From positions 2,370,501-2,434,500 of the forward strand of contig NZ_CP040749.1 of NCBI RefSeq assembly GCF_006065315.1: 64,000 nt of DNA, in the 5' to 3' direction. The DNA comes from Aureibaculum algae (GTDB taxonomy: Bacteria; Bacteroidota; Bacteroidia; Flavobacteriales; Flavobacteriaceae). Shown here piece after piece: positions 19,501 to 28,268 of the stretch (within the stretch, counting starts at the first letter, position 1; the number at the start of each line of letters is the position of its first letter). A program made the position numbers and the translations under genes. Under the pieces are notes generated by a model. That model saw nothing but the letters and a program-made list of their open reading frames with translations, made no database searches and had not been told where the DNA came from.

Positions 19501-19893
19501 TTTGCATCAGCCTATATTGAAAATGGCGGTGAAGGTAATTTTACTATTAAACCTTTGCCATCGTTAGCACAGGTATCTTCCATAAATAGTATTTTAATAG
19601 ATGATTATAATTTAGATGGGAATAAAGACTTGTTGATTTCAGGAAATTTATATGTATCAGAGATAGAAACACCTCGTAATGATGCAGGTACAGGGCTACT
19701 GTTACATGGAGATGGTAAGGGGAATTTTACTTCAGTTTCTATTCAAGAAAGTGGTTTTTACACGCCAAACGATGTAAAAGACATGAAAATGATTAAAATT
19801 GGTGATAAAAACATCATTTTAGCAGCTAAAAATAATGATTACCTCCAAGCTGTTGAATTTTTTAGTTCCGAGGAGCTTCTTGAAAGTAATTAA
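16531..19893 (+). CDS. Large FG-GAP/VCBS repeat lipoprotein with ASPIC/UnbV domain (CRTAC1-like)
   Basis: A 1120-residue lipoprotein with lipobox VLTSC (Cys19) followed by acidic residues NKSEDNDSS, so it is probably at the cell surface. At least a dozen calcium-binding FG-GAP/VCBS motifs of the form DxDxDGxxDxxx run along the protein, for example DIDNDGDKDIYV, DFDNDGFKDLFV, DFDKDGDLDLFI and DMDNDGDNDIIV, as expected for one or more beta-propellers. An ASPIC/UnbV segment sits at about 535-620 (GTKIALYKKD, VAHFGIGDEK, IIQWIDGTTS). Proteins of this type are common companions of SusC/SusD pairs in marine Bacteroidota, but their exact job is not known; glycan or protein binding is inferred. It has its own promoter region with the inverted repeat at 16444. 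Confidence 0.88.
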   Translation: MTKTYKIIIALTVFVLTSCNKSEDNDSSTGTVQNENTLFTLVSSNDSNLTFENIITQTRENNHMINSQFISGGGVAVGDINNDGLEDIYFTGNQVRDKLFLNKGNLKFEDISDKAGITQDNNWSTGVTFVDIDNDGDKDIYVCRFTYLENEKSQNQLYINNGDQSFTEKASTFGLNDKGFSMHSTFFDFDNDGLLDIYVINQPPSIPNIGDKMSREQFPDITFSDRLYKNLGNGKFEDYTEKSNLRNFAFGLSATTGDFNNDGWQDIYVSNDFDVADHVYINQQDGTFKDEVRTATKHISNFSMGNDIADYDNDGNLDVMVVDMVAEDHKRIKTNMSGMNPEQFWSIVNKGGHYQYMFNTLQRNNGNGTFSELGQLAGVTSTDWSWAPLFADFDNDGFKDLFVTNGVVYNNRYSDLTTKYDKKVDSINKVAHQKGLNPNTMMDVMDFVNMAPTDKLPNYIYKNNGDLTFNNKVKDWGLETPTLSNGAAYADFDLDGDLDLVVNNINENASLYKNTTTDRRLGNYIRFKFVTDKNEPVYGTKIALYKKDSLLQVVQITNSRGFMSKSEDVAHFGIGDEKIIDKAIIQWIDGTTSTLSNLEVNKVHQLKTGELERETIQGKPNKTLQFQDVTQSLNLAKVYHQENKNDDYAYEVLLPHKMSQFGPAIGVGDVNGDKKEDFYLGGAAGYSGKLYLQNNKGTFDEIIDGAWSQDKASEDMGIALIDVDNDKDLDLFVVSGGNEFNEGDTALQDRLYINDGRGKFTKSNNLPKYLTSGSCVMPFDFDKDGDLDLFIGGRLTPRKYPHAANSYLLENTGGKFIDASDKIAPEMKDLGMVTAASWTDYNNDGFEDLIVVGEWMPVTLFMQSENGTFKKKTIPNSEGWYYEVKTGDMDNDGDNDIIVGNLGLNYKYKANSKEPFEVYSYDFDNNGSLDIVLSYYEHGIAFPVRGKSCSTQQIPSLKEKFPTYEEFGNSNLQNIYGSTLTDALNLKAKTFASAYIENGGEGNFTIKPLPSLAQVSSINSILIDDYNLDGNKDLLISGNLYVSEIETPRNDAGTGLLLHGDGKGNFTSVSIQESGFYTPNDVKDMKMIKIGDKNIILAAKNNDYLQAVEFFSSEELLESN

Positions 19894-19998
19894 AAGAATA
19901 AAAAAATCAATTTTGGGATAGAATTTCTCATGATGTGATAATAGAAATAATACTTATTATAAATTTCAATTTTTGATGTTTATACTTTTGGAACTGTC

Positions 19999-20045
19999 AT
20001 TCGTCGAATAATTTATAATAAGAGTTTTTTTCTTATTTACTTTTA
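19999..20045 (+). promoter_or_regulatory. Orphan susC-type promoter without a gene
   Basis: ATTCGTCGAA at 19999-20008 resembles the susC boxes (GTTRGTCGAA), and a -7-like element TACTTTTA follows at 20038-20045, 39 bp after the box start, the same distance as in susC promoter 2. No gene follows on this strand: the next structure is the terminator at 20121. It could start a short RNA of about 100 nt or be what is left of a deleted SusC/SusD unit. Confidence 0.4.
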
Positions 20046-20120
20046 CAGTAATCAACTAATTATAACATTTTATAGGGAAATAGCAATAATATTTAAGTTG
20101 AGTAATTTGAATTAGTATTA

Positions 20121-20151
20121 AAGAGCTAGAGAAGTCTAGCTCTTTTTTTTT
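20121..20151 (+). terminator. Rho-independent terminator
   Basis: Perfect 10-bp stem AAGAGCTAGA / TCTAGCTCTT with loop GAAG and a T-run to 20151. It resembles the GAAA-loop terminators of SusC/SusD pairs 1 and 2. It lies 228 bp after the FG-GAP gene and about 75 bp after the orphan promoter, so it may serve either. Confidence 0.88.
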
Positions 20152-20305
20152 GTTATTGTTTTGATAGAAATGATATTAAATTTGAGTGATACATCTAGGG
20201 TTTTGTAGCCTACTAAAGAGTTGTGTAATATAACAATTCCTTTCTACCGTTTATTGGTTTAAAACAAGAAATTGAGAACGCATAGCATACTGAAAAGGTT
20301 GACTT

Positions 20306-22144
20306 TTACTCTATATACAGCTCATCAATAAATAGCCAAGCTTTACTTCCTGCACCTTTATGAGTAGGTGGGCAAACCCCAATGTTTTTAATATTAATTT
20401 TTAAATATCTTGCTGTGAATGGTTTTTCAATACTAAATTTTCCTTTAAAGGTATTTTTATTTATGTTGTTTTCTTCGTCGTTTAAAAATAGTGATCCTTC
20501 AAAGTCTTTACCATTAGAAGAAAAACTAACAGAAATTTGTTCAGGTTTAAAAATCCAATTCCCTAAATCCTGCATATAGCCACAAGAAATTTTTTCTATA
20601 TTTTGTTCTTTTTTCAAGTCAATTAAAAATTCTAAATCTTTGCCTTCTTGTCCAATCCATTGTCCTGAGCTATAATCTAAATACCCACTTTTACCATCTA
20701 TTAATACTTCAATATTTTTATAGTTGGTAGGTAAAGGCAAGGTGCTCTCTATAATTGTCTCGACGGCCAAATGGTTTACTTTTTTTGTTTCTTTAGGAAC
20801 ACCATCAATAGAACCAAATTCCCATTCAGTGTATTTTTTAATTAGACTTTTTACAATTTCTGGATGTTTTGAAGCCAAGTTTTTCATTTCTGATACATCT
20901 TCATCCAAGTTTGATAAAAACAAAGCATCACTTTCCAAATCAAGTTCTCCTTTATGAGACGTATCTTTTGGGTACGCAATCAATTTCCATTTTCCATCTC
21001 TGACTACCCATTGACTTCCATATTTCCAGAATGCAGACGTTCTTAGTGATTTTTGCTTTGTGTTCATTAACATTGATGACAAATCTATGCCGTCAATTGC
21101 AGATTTTTTATTTTCCAATCCACATAAATTCGATAGCGTTGGCATCCAATCTGTATTTAGTAAAAACTGTTTACTTACTTTGTTTTCGGGTAAATTTCCT
21201 TTCCAGCTTATAATGGTTGGTAATCGTATACCACCTTCGAATAAGCTACTTTTAGCTCCACGATAAGGTCCAGAACTACCACCCCCATTAAAAGCACGCA
21301 TTTCTGTAGAATAACCATTGTCAGATTGATAAACAATGATGGTGTCTTCTCGTAGTCCTAAGCTATTGAGTTGGTCTATTAGCATTCCTATGCGTTCATC
21401 AATTGTAGAAATAAATGCTCCGTAATCAGATCTTGGAAATTCGATGCCTTTGTCTGCATAATATTTTTTCCATTTTTGAGTAGGTTGGTAGGGATAGTGA
21501 GGCATGTTAATGGCATAAAATAAAAAGAAAGGATCCTGTTGATTTTTATCTATAAAAGCATCCACTTTTTCGGCCATTACATCAGGAAAGTATTTTCCAT
21601 CATAAAATACCTCTTTACCGTTTTCATGTAAATCATGAATGTTAGGTCCTTCCCAAAAGAAAAAATGGGAATAATTATCAATGCAACCTCGTAAATGTCC
21701 AAAGGAATAGTCAAAACCTTGGTTGTTAGGGCTACTTGCTTCACTCATCCCTAAATGCCATTTACCAACATGAGCTGTTTTATATCCGTTGTCTTTAAAT
21801 AATTCGGCCATGGTATATTGCTCGTCAGGTAAACCATCTGAACCAATACTTGCAGATGTGTTTCCAGGCACACCAGCTCTTTGAGGATAATTACCTGTTA
21901 ATAAAGCAGCTCTTGAAGGAGCACACACAGGTGCTGCTACATAAGCTTGTGTAAACCGGATTCCATCTTCTGCAAGCTTATCTATGTTTGGCGAAAATAT
22001 ATCTGTGGCACCATAACAACCTAAATCGCCGGCACCTTGGTCATCTGTATAAATCACAATTACATTCGGTTTTTTTGAATTTTGGGCAATTAAATAGTAA
22101 AACCCCAAAAATAATAGTAAAATAGTTAGACTTATTTTTTTCAT
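20306..22144 (-). CDS. Secreted formylglycine-dependent sulfatase with C-terminal F5/8 type C domain
   Basis: A type I sulfatase that removes sulfate esters from glycans or other substrates. Signal peptide MKKISLTILLLFLGFYYLIA ends before Gln21. The metal-binding start of the fold is YTDDQGAGD (Asp34, Asp35). The modification motif C-x-P-S-R is CAPSR with Cys74, the residue turned into formylglycine by a maturase not in this window. GKWHLG and QSDNGYSTEM are the other conserved sulfatase motifs. About residues 480-612 form an F5/8 type C-like domain (ARYLKINIKN, WLFIDELYIE) for glycan binding. It is transcribed away from the sulfatase at 22354, with 209 bp between them. The exact sulfated substrate cannot be told. 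Confidence 0.92.
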   Translation of the reverse strand: MKKISLTILLLFLGFYYLIAQNSKKPNVIVIYTDDQGAGDLGCYGATDIFSPNIDKLAEDGIRFTQAYVAAPVCAPSRAALLTGNYPQRAGVPGNTSASIGSDGLPDEQYTMAELFKDNGYKTAHVGKWHLGMSEASSPNNQGFDYSFGHLRGCIDNYSHFFFWEGPNIHDLHENGKEVFYDGKYFPDVMAEKVDAFIDKNQQDPFFLFYAINMPHYPYQPTQKWKKYYADKGIEFPRSDYGAFISTIDERIGMLIDQLNSLGLREDTIIVYQSDNGYSTEMRAFNGGGSSGPYRGAKSSLFEGGIRLPTIISWKGNLPENKVSKQFLLNTDWMPTLSNLCGLENKKSAIDGIDLSSMLMNTKQKSLRTSAFWKYGSQWVVRDGKWKLIAYPKDTSHKGELDLESDALFLSNLDEDVSEMKNLASKHPEIVKSLIKKYTEWEFGSIDGVPKETKKVNHLAVETIIESTLPLPTNYKNIEVLIDGKSGYLDYSSGQWIGQEGKDLEFLIDLKKEQNIEKISCGYMQDLGNWIFKPEQISVSFSSNGKDFEGSLFLNDEENNINKNTFKGKFSIEKPFTARYLKINIKNIGVCPPTHKGAGSKAWLFIDELYIE

Positions 22145-22353
22145 TTTTTGAAATTGTTAATTTTCTAATAAATCCTAAAATAAATATAAAATTTTAAAAG
22201 AGGTGAATTTTTTAGACAATAGCTCTTTTAAATTAGATAAACAACGGAAAAGAACTGCATTCGTTGAACTATTTAAGTTGTTTGTCTTTTAAAATATTAG
22301 AATTGTTAAGATTGAATTATATTTATAAAATATAATTTAAAAAGTATAGAATC
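22145..22353. promoter_or_regulatory. Divergent sulfatase promoter region
   Basis: The 209 bp between the two sulfatase starts must hold both promoters. ATTCGTTGAA at 22259-22268 resembles the susC box with one change, but it is 95 bp from the ATG at 22354 and no -7 element stands at the spacing seen for the susC genes. Membership in the same regulon is therefore only weakly supported. Confidence 0.35.
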
Positions 22354-23874
22354 ATGTTAAAGTTACATAATATAAAAGCACTTACGTTGTTGATGGCTTT
22401 GAGTTTCATTTCTTGCAAAAGCGAAAAAGAAAAAAAAGAGATAAATCAACAACCTAATATTATAGTAATTTATGCCGATGATTTGGGCTTTGGTGATGTT
22501 AGTGCATATGGAAGTGAGGTTTTAAAAACACCAAATATTGATCGCATAGCGAATGAAGGTATTAAATTCATGAATGGTTACGCGGCTTCACCGACATGTA
22601 GTCCAAGTCGCTATGCGTTGTTATCTGGTAATTACCCATTTAAAAAGAAAAATGCTAGAGTACTCCCAGGAAATGCTCCTCTAATTTTTGATACGAGTAA
22701 GCAAACTTTACCATCCATGTTAAGAGATGCTGGCTATACAACAGGTGTAGTTGGTAAATGGCACCTAGGGTTAGGTAGTGAAAATATGGATTGGAATGGT
22801 GAAATTAAACCAGGACCATTAGAAATTGGTTTTGACGAATCTTATATAATGGCTTCAACAAATGATAGAGTACCATCTGTTTATGTTAAAGGGCATCGAA
22901 TTGATGGTTTAGATGCTAAAGATCCGATTGAAGTGAGCTACAAAGAAAACTTTGAAGGTGAACCAACAGGAAAAGAGAATCCGGAATTACTAAAATTACA
23001 TCCTAGCCACGGGCATGACATGAGTATTCATAACGGAATTTCTAGGATTGGATTTATGCGTGGTGGTAAATCAGCATTATTTACTGACGAAAACATGGGA
23101 GATGACTTTTTACGAGAATCAAAGGCATTTATAGACCGTAATAAAGAAAAGCCATTCTTTTTATTTTATAGTTTGCATCAACCACATGTGCCTCGAGTGC
23201 CCCATCCTCGGTTTGCTGGGAAATCTAGTTTAGGTCCAAGAGGTGATGTAATTATGGAAGCTGATTGGGATGTTGGACAATTGTTAGATTATCTAGATGA
23301 ATTAAAACTAACAGAAAATACGATTATAATTTTTTCGAGTGATAATGGTCCTGTACTAGATGATGGTTATAAAAGTGATGCCGTTGAAAAAAATGGGAAT
23401 CACACACCAGCAGGGAATCTAAGAGGAGGGAAGTATAGCCTTTTCGATGGAGGAACGCATGTACCATTTATGTTAATGTGGAAAGGAACTATTGAACCAG
23501 GCATTTCAAATGCTTTGGTTTCGCAAATGGACTTACCGGCTTCATTCGCTTCGTTTACAGGACAAAAAAACACAACTGAAGATGGTGAAAATGTAATAGA
23601 TGCATTGCTGGGAAAATCAGATATAGGTAGGGAAAGTTTAATTTTAGGTAGAACGAATGGAATTTCTATTCGCCATGGAGATTGGATATTAATTCCACCA
23701 CATAAAGGTCCAAAAAGTACAGGGAAGTTCACCAATATTGAAACGGGAAGAGATACGATTTATCAATTATATAATGTAAAAGAAGATATAGGACAGCAGC
23801 ATAATGTCGCCTTAAAATATCCAGAGATGGTTAAAAAATTAAGGGATGAAATAAATAAAATAAAAGCAATATAA
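22354..23874 (+). CDS. Formylglycine-dependent sulfatase lipoprotein
   Basis: A 506-residue type I sulfatase anchored as a lipoprotein: lipobox SFISC with Cys21, followed by KSEKEKKE. Active-site motifs are YADDLGFGD (metal Asp residues 42 and 43), CSPSR with Cys82 as the formylglycine site, GKWHLGLG, and the late metal-binding SSDNGPVLDD. A basic, glycine-rich stretch NLRGGKYSLFDGGTHVP follows, as is usual in this family. It has no binding domain, unlike the sulfatase at 20306, so the two probably act on different sulfates or at different stages. Being lipid-anchored, it may act at the surface or in the periplasm. Confidence 0.92.
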   Translation: MLKLHNIKALTLLMALSFISCKSEKEKKEINQQPNIIVIYADDLGFGDVSAYGSEVLKTPNIDRIANEGIKFMNGYAASPTCSPSRYALLSGNYPFKKKNARVLPGNAPLIFDTSKQTLPSMLRDAGYTTGVVGKWHLGLGSENMDWNGEIKPGPLEIGFDESYIMASTNDRVPSVYVKGHRIDGLDAKDPIEVSYKENFEGEPTGKENPELLKLHPSHGHDMSIHNGISRIGFMRGGKSALFTDENMGDDFLRESKAFIDRNKEKPFFLFYSLHQPHVPRVPHPRFAGKSSLGPRGDVIMEADWDVGQLLDYLDELKLTENTIIIFSSDNGPVLDDGYKSDAVEKNGNHTPAGNLRGGKYSLFDGGTHVPFMLMWKGTIEPGISNALVSQMDLPASFASFTGQKNTTEDGENVIDALLGKSDIGRESLILGRTNGISIRHGDWILIPPHKGPKSTGKFTNIETGRDTIYQLYNVKEDIGQQHNVALKYPEMVKKLRDEINKIKAI

Positions 23875-23942
23875 TAATTAAAGCTCCTATCAATTGTTTT
23901 AATTAAATTTACGCTCATTAATCAAAAACGTACAATTAAATT

Positions 23943-25325
23943 ATGAAAAAAGTATTTTACGCATGTAGTATTTTAATTATGTTGTCGGCATGTAAAAGTG
24001 AGAGTCCAACGGTTGAATATGCAATTATTTCTGGAAAAGTTATTAATAAAGGCGATGGATTATTAAGACTCTATAGTGGAGATATGAGTTTTACAGACAC
24101 TATTCAGGTTTCAGCCGATGGTGTATTTAGAGATACCATGAGAGCCAAGTTCGGTGATTTTGTTTTATATGACGGTAAAAGTGTGACTCCAATTCATTTA
24201 CAACAAGGTAATGATATTCAAATAAATTACGATAGTGATGACTTTGACGAAACGATAAAGATATCTGGAGTTGGAGCTGATATAGGTAATTATTTTTTGG
24301 CGAAAGGTAAAAAAATCAAAAGTTTACAAGGACCAGGTAATTCCTATTTTGAATTGGAAGAAGATGCCTATAAAAAGAAATCTAATGAAATAAAGACTGT
24401 AAATGAAGCTTTATTAGATTCGATGACGAGTATTTCTAATGACTTTAGAACAAAGGAAAAAAGAAATCTGAATTACGAATATTTATCAGCCTTAAACAAT
24501 TATGAATCTTATCATAAACATTATGCTAAAAAACCAGAATTTAAAGTATCTGAAGGTTTTTTAACAGAACTTGAAGGTTTAGATTTTAATAATGAGGAAG
24601 ATTTTTTATCATCTCAAGCTTATGTTAGTTTAGTTACTTCTCATTATATAAAAAAAGTAGAAAAGACTTTGGAAGCAGATTCAACGCTGTCTAGAAGTCT
24701 AGTAAGGTTAAAATCATTTTCATCTGCACCCAATCAGACCATTAAGAATGGGCTATTATACAATCACAGTAAATTTGAAATATCATATACAGATGATTTA
24801 GAAACTTTTTATAACACTTTTATGGAGGGTTCTACTAATGAAAATAATAAAAAAGAAATTACTAAAACATACACTAAAATTAAATCAGTATCAAAAGGAA
24901 ATGTTTCTCCACAATTTACAAATTATGAAAATCATGCAGGTGGTACTACTTCGTTAGACGATTTAAAAGGTAAGTATGTCTATATTGATGTGTGGGCGAC
25001 ATGGTGCGGCCCTTGTTTAGCTGAAATATCATCACTGAAAAAGGTAGAAAAAACATATCATGATAAAAACATAGAATTTGTTAGTTTGTCAATAGATAAG
25101 AAAAAGGATCATGACAAGTGGAAAAAAATGGTAACAGAAAAAGAATTAGGTGGTATTCAATTGATAGCGGATAATGATTCTAGTTCAAAATTTGTACAAG
25201 ATTATCAAATTATGGGTATTCCTCGTTTTATATTAATAGATCCTCAAGGTAATATTGTTAATTCAAACGCTCCAAGACCATCAGATAAAAAGCTGATTAC
25301 TTTATTCAATGAATTAAAGATTTAA
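23943..25325 (+). CDS. TlpA-like thioredoxin-fold lipoprotein
   Basis: A 460-residue lipoprotein (lipobox MLSAC, Cys17). The N-terminal 130 residues look like the beta-rich extension found in Bacteroidota TlpA-like proteins, the middle is helical, and the C-terminal 140 residues are an AhpC/TSA-type thioredoxin fold with the redox motif W354-CGPC and the cis-proline region MGIPRFILID. It probably reduces or isomerises disulfides in the periplasm. It follows the sulfatase by 68 bp, with no terminator seen between them, and ends in a terminator at 25351. A link to the PUL is plausible, since periplasmic enzymes may need disulfide handling, but this is inference. Confidence 0.85.
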   Translation: MKKVFYACSILIMLSACKSESPTVEYAIISGKVINKGDGLLRLYSGDMSFTDTIQVSADGVFRDTMRAKFGDFVLYDGKSVTPIHLQQGNDIQINYDSDDFDETIKISGVGADIGNYFLAKGKKIKSLQGPGNSYFELEEDAYKKKSNEIKTVNEALLDSMTSISNDFRTKEKRNLNYEYLSALNNYESYHKHYAKKPEFKVSEGFLTELEGLDFNNEEDFLSSQAYVSLVTSHYIKKVEKTLEADSTLSRSLVRLKSFSSAPNQTIKNGLLYNHSKFEISYTDDLETFYNTFMEGSTNENNKKEITKTYTKIKSVSKGNVSPQFTNYENHAGGTTSLDDLKGKYVYIDVWATWCGPCLAEISSLKKVEKTYHDKNIEFVSLSIDKKKDHDKWKKMVTEKELGGIQLIADNDSSSKFVQDYQIMGIPRFILIDPQGNIVNSNAPRPSDKKLITLFNELKI

Positions 25326-25350
25326 TTTATACTTTATAAAAGCCTATTAA

Positions 25351-25388
25351 ATCACTTTAGTTATTTTTACTAAAGTGGTTTTTTGTTT
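25351..25388 (+). terminator. Rho-independent terminator after the TlpA-like gene
   Basis: Stem ATCACTTTAGT (25351-25361) / ACTAAAGTGGT (25369-25379), 11 bp with one T-G pair, loop of seven bases, followed by TTTTT. It ends only 13 bp before the next ATG, so the kinase gene promoter must overlap this structure. Confidence 0.85.
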
Positions 25389-25400
25389 TAATTTAGCCAA

Positions 25401-27305
25401 ATGCATAAATCAATTTTTAAACTAATTTTTATTTTCGGATTACTTTTATCGCAATTGGGCATTGCTCAAGATAAAGATGATGGTAAAACTTGGTATACCG
25501 CATTTGGAGAAACGTTTGATAGAGCACCAGATTCTCTATATCAACAATTACGTGATGCTGATAGCTTTAAGGATAAAGCTTTTTTTATTGAGGAAATTGC
25601 AAATATCCATATAGAATTAGGTAATACAGATTCTATAATTTATTATGGAAAATTACTTGAAGATGAAAATTCAAATATTCAAGTAGAAGGAGTTATTGAC
25701 AATTTGTATTTATCAAAAGCATATCGAATTATTGGTAAAGGGAAGATGTTACAAGGGCTTTTTGATGAAGCAATGAAGTATTATTTAAAGGGTTTAGAAA
25801 TAACTAAAATAACCGATAGTCCATATTTATATTTTACACATTCCTTAGGGTTAGCATCGGTTTATATAAATAAAGAAGAGTTTGAAAAAGCAACACCATT
25901 ATTAGATAATGCCATTGAAAGTAGTAAAAATACCTATTTTACTGGCTTAGCAAAAAAGTATTATGGTGATATTTATTACTTAAAAAGAGATATTGCAAAA
26001 AGTGCACCATATTATAATGCGGCTTTAGCTGATTTAGAATTATCCCCTGATAAAAAAATAGCCTTAGACATTAAACTAAATCTAGGAACCATGGATGTGG
26101 TTCAAAAAAAACTGGATGAATCATTAGTACTTTTTGAAGAAGTAAAAAATACCGCTCATGAAAAAAAATATTATGATTTGTATGTTGAAGCGGTACTGAG
26201 AATTGGAGATGTTTATAAGCGTAAAAAGGATTATCATAATGCTCAAATAATTTTGTCTGTTGCTCATATAAATTCAGTACAATGGGACAGATTGGGGCTA
26301 GAGAAAAAGATCATACAAAATCTAGTAGACTTGTATAGAGATCAAGAAGATTATGAAAATGCGTATGCGTTAATGACTCAATATGTTAATGTTTCTAATA
26401 GAATGATTCAAGAGCAAAAAAGCAAGGAAATAAAGGAACTTGAAATTCAATACCAAACCTTGCAAAAAGAAAAGGAAATTAGTTCATTGCAAGAGGAACA
26501 ATTACTAAAAGAGAGTGAAATTAAAAGGCAAAAAACCATTAAATATGCTATTTTAATCGGTTTTTTAATTTTACTAATTCCTATAACTGCTTTATTTATA
26601 GTTTATTACCAAAAGCTACAGGCTCAAAGTCAACTGAATGCACAACAAGATGAATTGAATACACAGAAGGTGAGTGCGTTAATTAGAGAGCAAGAGTTAA
26701 AGTTAGTAAAAGCCTCGGTAGAAGCCCAAGATGAAGAAAGAACAAGAATAGCGAGAGAATTACATGATAGTATTGGTGGTAATTTGGCAGCTATAAAAAT
26801 GCAAATGAACAATTTAAATGATAATGCGGATTCCAGTGCTATTATTTCGCAAATTGACGAGACCTATCAACAAGTTAGAGAAATATCTCATAATTTAATT
26901 CCGAGTAAGTTTAGTCAAAATGCTTTTACTACTTTAATAAGTGAATATATTAATAAATTAGATAAATCTTCAGACCAAGATATTGTATTTATGCCTTATC
27001 CTGAAGAAAAAATAAATGTATTGGACGAAAGTATTCAAGTGGAAGTTTTTAATATTATACAAGAATTGGTTACTAATACGTTGAAATATGCCAAAGCAAA
27101 AAATGTAGAAATTCATTTGAATGTACATAATAATTCATTACAATTGTTGTTTGAAGATAACGGTATTGGCTTTGACCAAAGTAAAACACCAACCGGGATT
27201 GGTTTACAAAACATAAAAAGTCGTTTAGATAAATTAAATGCCGCATTAAATATAGATTCATCAATTAACCATGGTACGGCAGTTACCATTGAAATTCCTT
27301 TATAA
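25401..27305 (+). CDS. TPR-containing sensor histidine kinase (HisKA_3/NarL type)
   Basis: A 634-residue membrane kinase. Signal peptide to about residue 22 (LSQLGIAQ), TPR-like helical repeats in about 45-330 in the periplasm, a coiled coil (about 335-378), one membrane segment (about 380-402, AILIGFLILLIPITALFIVY), then the dimerisation domain with ELHDSIGG (phosphoacceptor His455) and a HATPase domain (N-box QELVTNTLKYA, G1 DNGIGFD, GIGLQNIKSRL). It is not a hybrid two-component protein of the kind that typically controls PULs. The response regulator starts one base after the stop, so they are a pair. The signal sensed is unknown. Confidence 0.9.
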   Translation: MHKSIFKLIFIFGLLLSQLGIAQDKDDGKTWYTAFGETFDRAPDSLYQQLRDADSFKDKAFFIEEIANIHIELGNTDSIIYYGKLLEDENSNIQVEGVIDNLYLSKAYRIIGKGKMLQGLFDEAMKYYLKGLEITKITDSPYLYFTHSLGLASVYINKEEFEKATPLLDNAIESSKNTYFTGLAKKYYGDIYYLKRDIAKSAPYYNAALADLELSPDKKIALDIKLNLGTMDVVQKKLDESLVLFEEVKNTAHEKKYYDLYVEAVLRIGDVYKRKKDYHNAQIILSVAHINSVQWDRLGLEKKIIQNLVDLYRDQEDYENAYALMTQYVNVSNRMIQEQKSKEIKELEIQYQTLQKEKEISSLQEEQLLKESEIKRQKTIKYAILIGFLILLIPITALFIVYYQKLQAQSQLNAQQDELNTQKVSALIREQELKLVKASVEAQDEERTRIARELHDSIGGNLAAIKMQMNNLNDNADSSAIISQIDETYQQVREISHNLIPSKFSQNAFTTLISEYINKLDKSSDQDIVFMPYPEEKINVLDESIQVEVFNIIQELVTNTLKYAKAKNVEIHLNVHNNSLQLLFEDNGIGFDQSKTPTGIGLQNIKSRLDKLNAALNIDSSINHGTAVTIEIPL

Positions 27306-27306
27306 C

Positions 27307-27960
27307 ATGACATTAGCAAGAAAGTATAAATTAATTGTAGCAGACGATCACAAAATGTTTTTAGATGGTTTGCTAAGTATTATTGCAAATGAATCAGATT
27401 TTGAAATCGTGATGACGGCAAATAGTGGTCAGAATGTTATTAAATACCTTGATAATTGTGAAGGTAAAGATGTTGATTTGGTGGTAACGGATATTAATAT
27501 GCCTGATGTTACAGGAATTGAATTAAATAAACATATTAAAGCTAAGTTTCCTAATATTAGAACCTTGATAGTAAGCATGCGACACGATTCTAAGACAATA
27601 CATAGATTAACAGAAGATCAAGTAGATGGATATGTTCCTAAAAATGCCGAAAAAGGAGAATTAATTCTAGCAATTGAAACCATATTAAAAGGAGAAAAGT
27701 ATTTTTCTGAAAGCATCAAAAAAGCATATATGGACAGTATGTTTAATAAGGAAAAAGATGTTATTACTAGTCTAACAAAGAGAGAAAAAGAAGTGCTGAA
27801 GTTAATTGCTGAAGAACACACTACACAAGAAATAGCGGATAAATTTTTTTTAAGTAAGCACACGATTGAAGGCTATAGAAAAAATTTGATCTCAAAATTA
27901 GAAGTCCGCAACCTTGCAGGTTTAACGAAGTACGCTATACAGTTAGGCTTGTTGGATTAA
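27307..27960 (+). CDS. LuxR/NarL-family response regulator
   Basis: DNA-binding response regulator of 218 residues. Receiver domain 6-130 with acidic pocket D13-D14, phosphoacceptor Asp62 (VVTDINMPDVTG) and the conserved Lys in YVPKNAEKG. A LuxR-type helix-turn-helix fills the C-terminus (LTKREKEVLKLIAEEHTTQEI, FFLSKHTIEGYRKNLISKL). I start at the ATG at 27307, one base after the kinase stop; an in-frame start at 27271 would overlap the kinase and add 12 residues with no family support. It surely takes phosphate from the kinase upstream. Targets are unknown; the PUL just upstream is a possibility only by position. Confidence 0.93.
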   Translation: MTLARKYKLIVADDHKMFLDGLLSIIANESDFEIVMTANSGQNVIKYLDNCEGKDVDLVVTDINMPDVTGIELNKHIKAKFPNIRTLIVSMRHDSKTIHRLTEDQVDGYVPKNAEKGELILAIETILKGEKYFSESIKKAYMDSMFNKEKDVITSLTKREKEVLKLIAEEHTTQEIADKFFLSKHTIEGYRKNLISKLEVRNLAGLTKYAIQLGLLD

Positions 27961-28031
27961 ATTAGAGGTTAGCTGATAAATCTTAAGAGTATTTTTTTTC
28001 TCATAATTTGAAAATTGATTTATAAAACCAA

Positions 28032-28268
28032 ATGGGAACAACACTTTTAAGGATTTTATTGAGTATTTTATTTATTGGCTGGATAGTCTATGGAATTCGA
28101 ATTACGGTTGATACTAATAGAAAATTTTTCAACAAAGGAGATGGAATAAGCCAAGATGAGTGGATGAAAAAAATAAGAAAAATTCATTTGAGAAAGGTTT
28201 TTACAGGCTTATTTGCTGTTTTGATAATTGTTTTGACATTAATTTTCGTGAATTCTCAGCTAATTTGA
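28032..28268 (+). CDS. Small two-helix membrane protein, unknown function
   Basis: A 78-residue protein with two predicted membrane helices (about 4-24, LLRILLSILFIGWIVYGI, and 55-75, VFTGLFAVLIIVLTLIFV) joined by a basic loop (WMKKIRKIHLRK). It was not recognised as a named family. It starts 71 bp after the response regulator on the same strand with no terminator in between, so it may be co-transcribed. Confidence 0.65.
   Translation: MGTTLLRILLSILFIGWIVYGIRITVDTNRKFFNKGDGISQDEWMKKIRKIHLRKVFTGLFAVLIIVLTLIFVNSQLI

Noticed and set aside
22259..22268. ATTCGTTGAA as a fourth susC-type box before the second sulfatase
   Set aside because: One mismatch in the core, 95 bp instead of 74-75 bp from the ATG, and no -7 element at the right spacing; kept only as a weak note.
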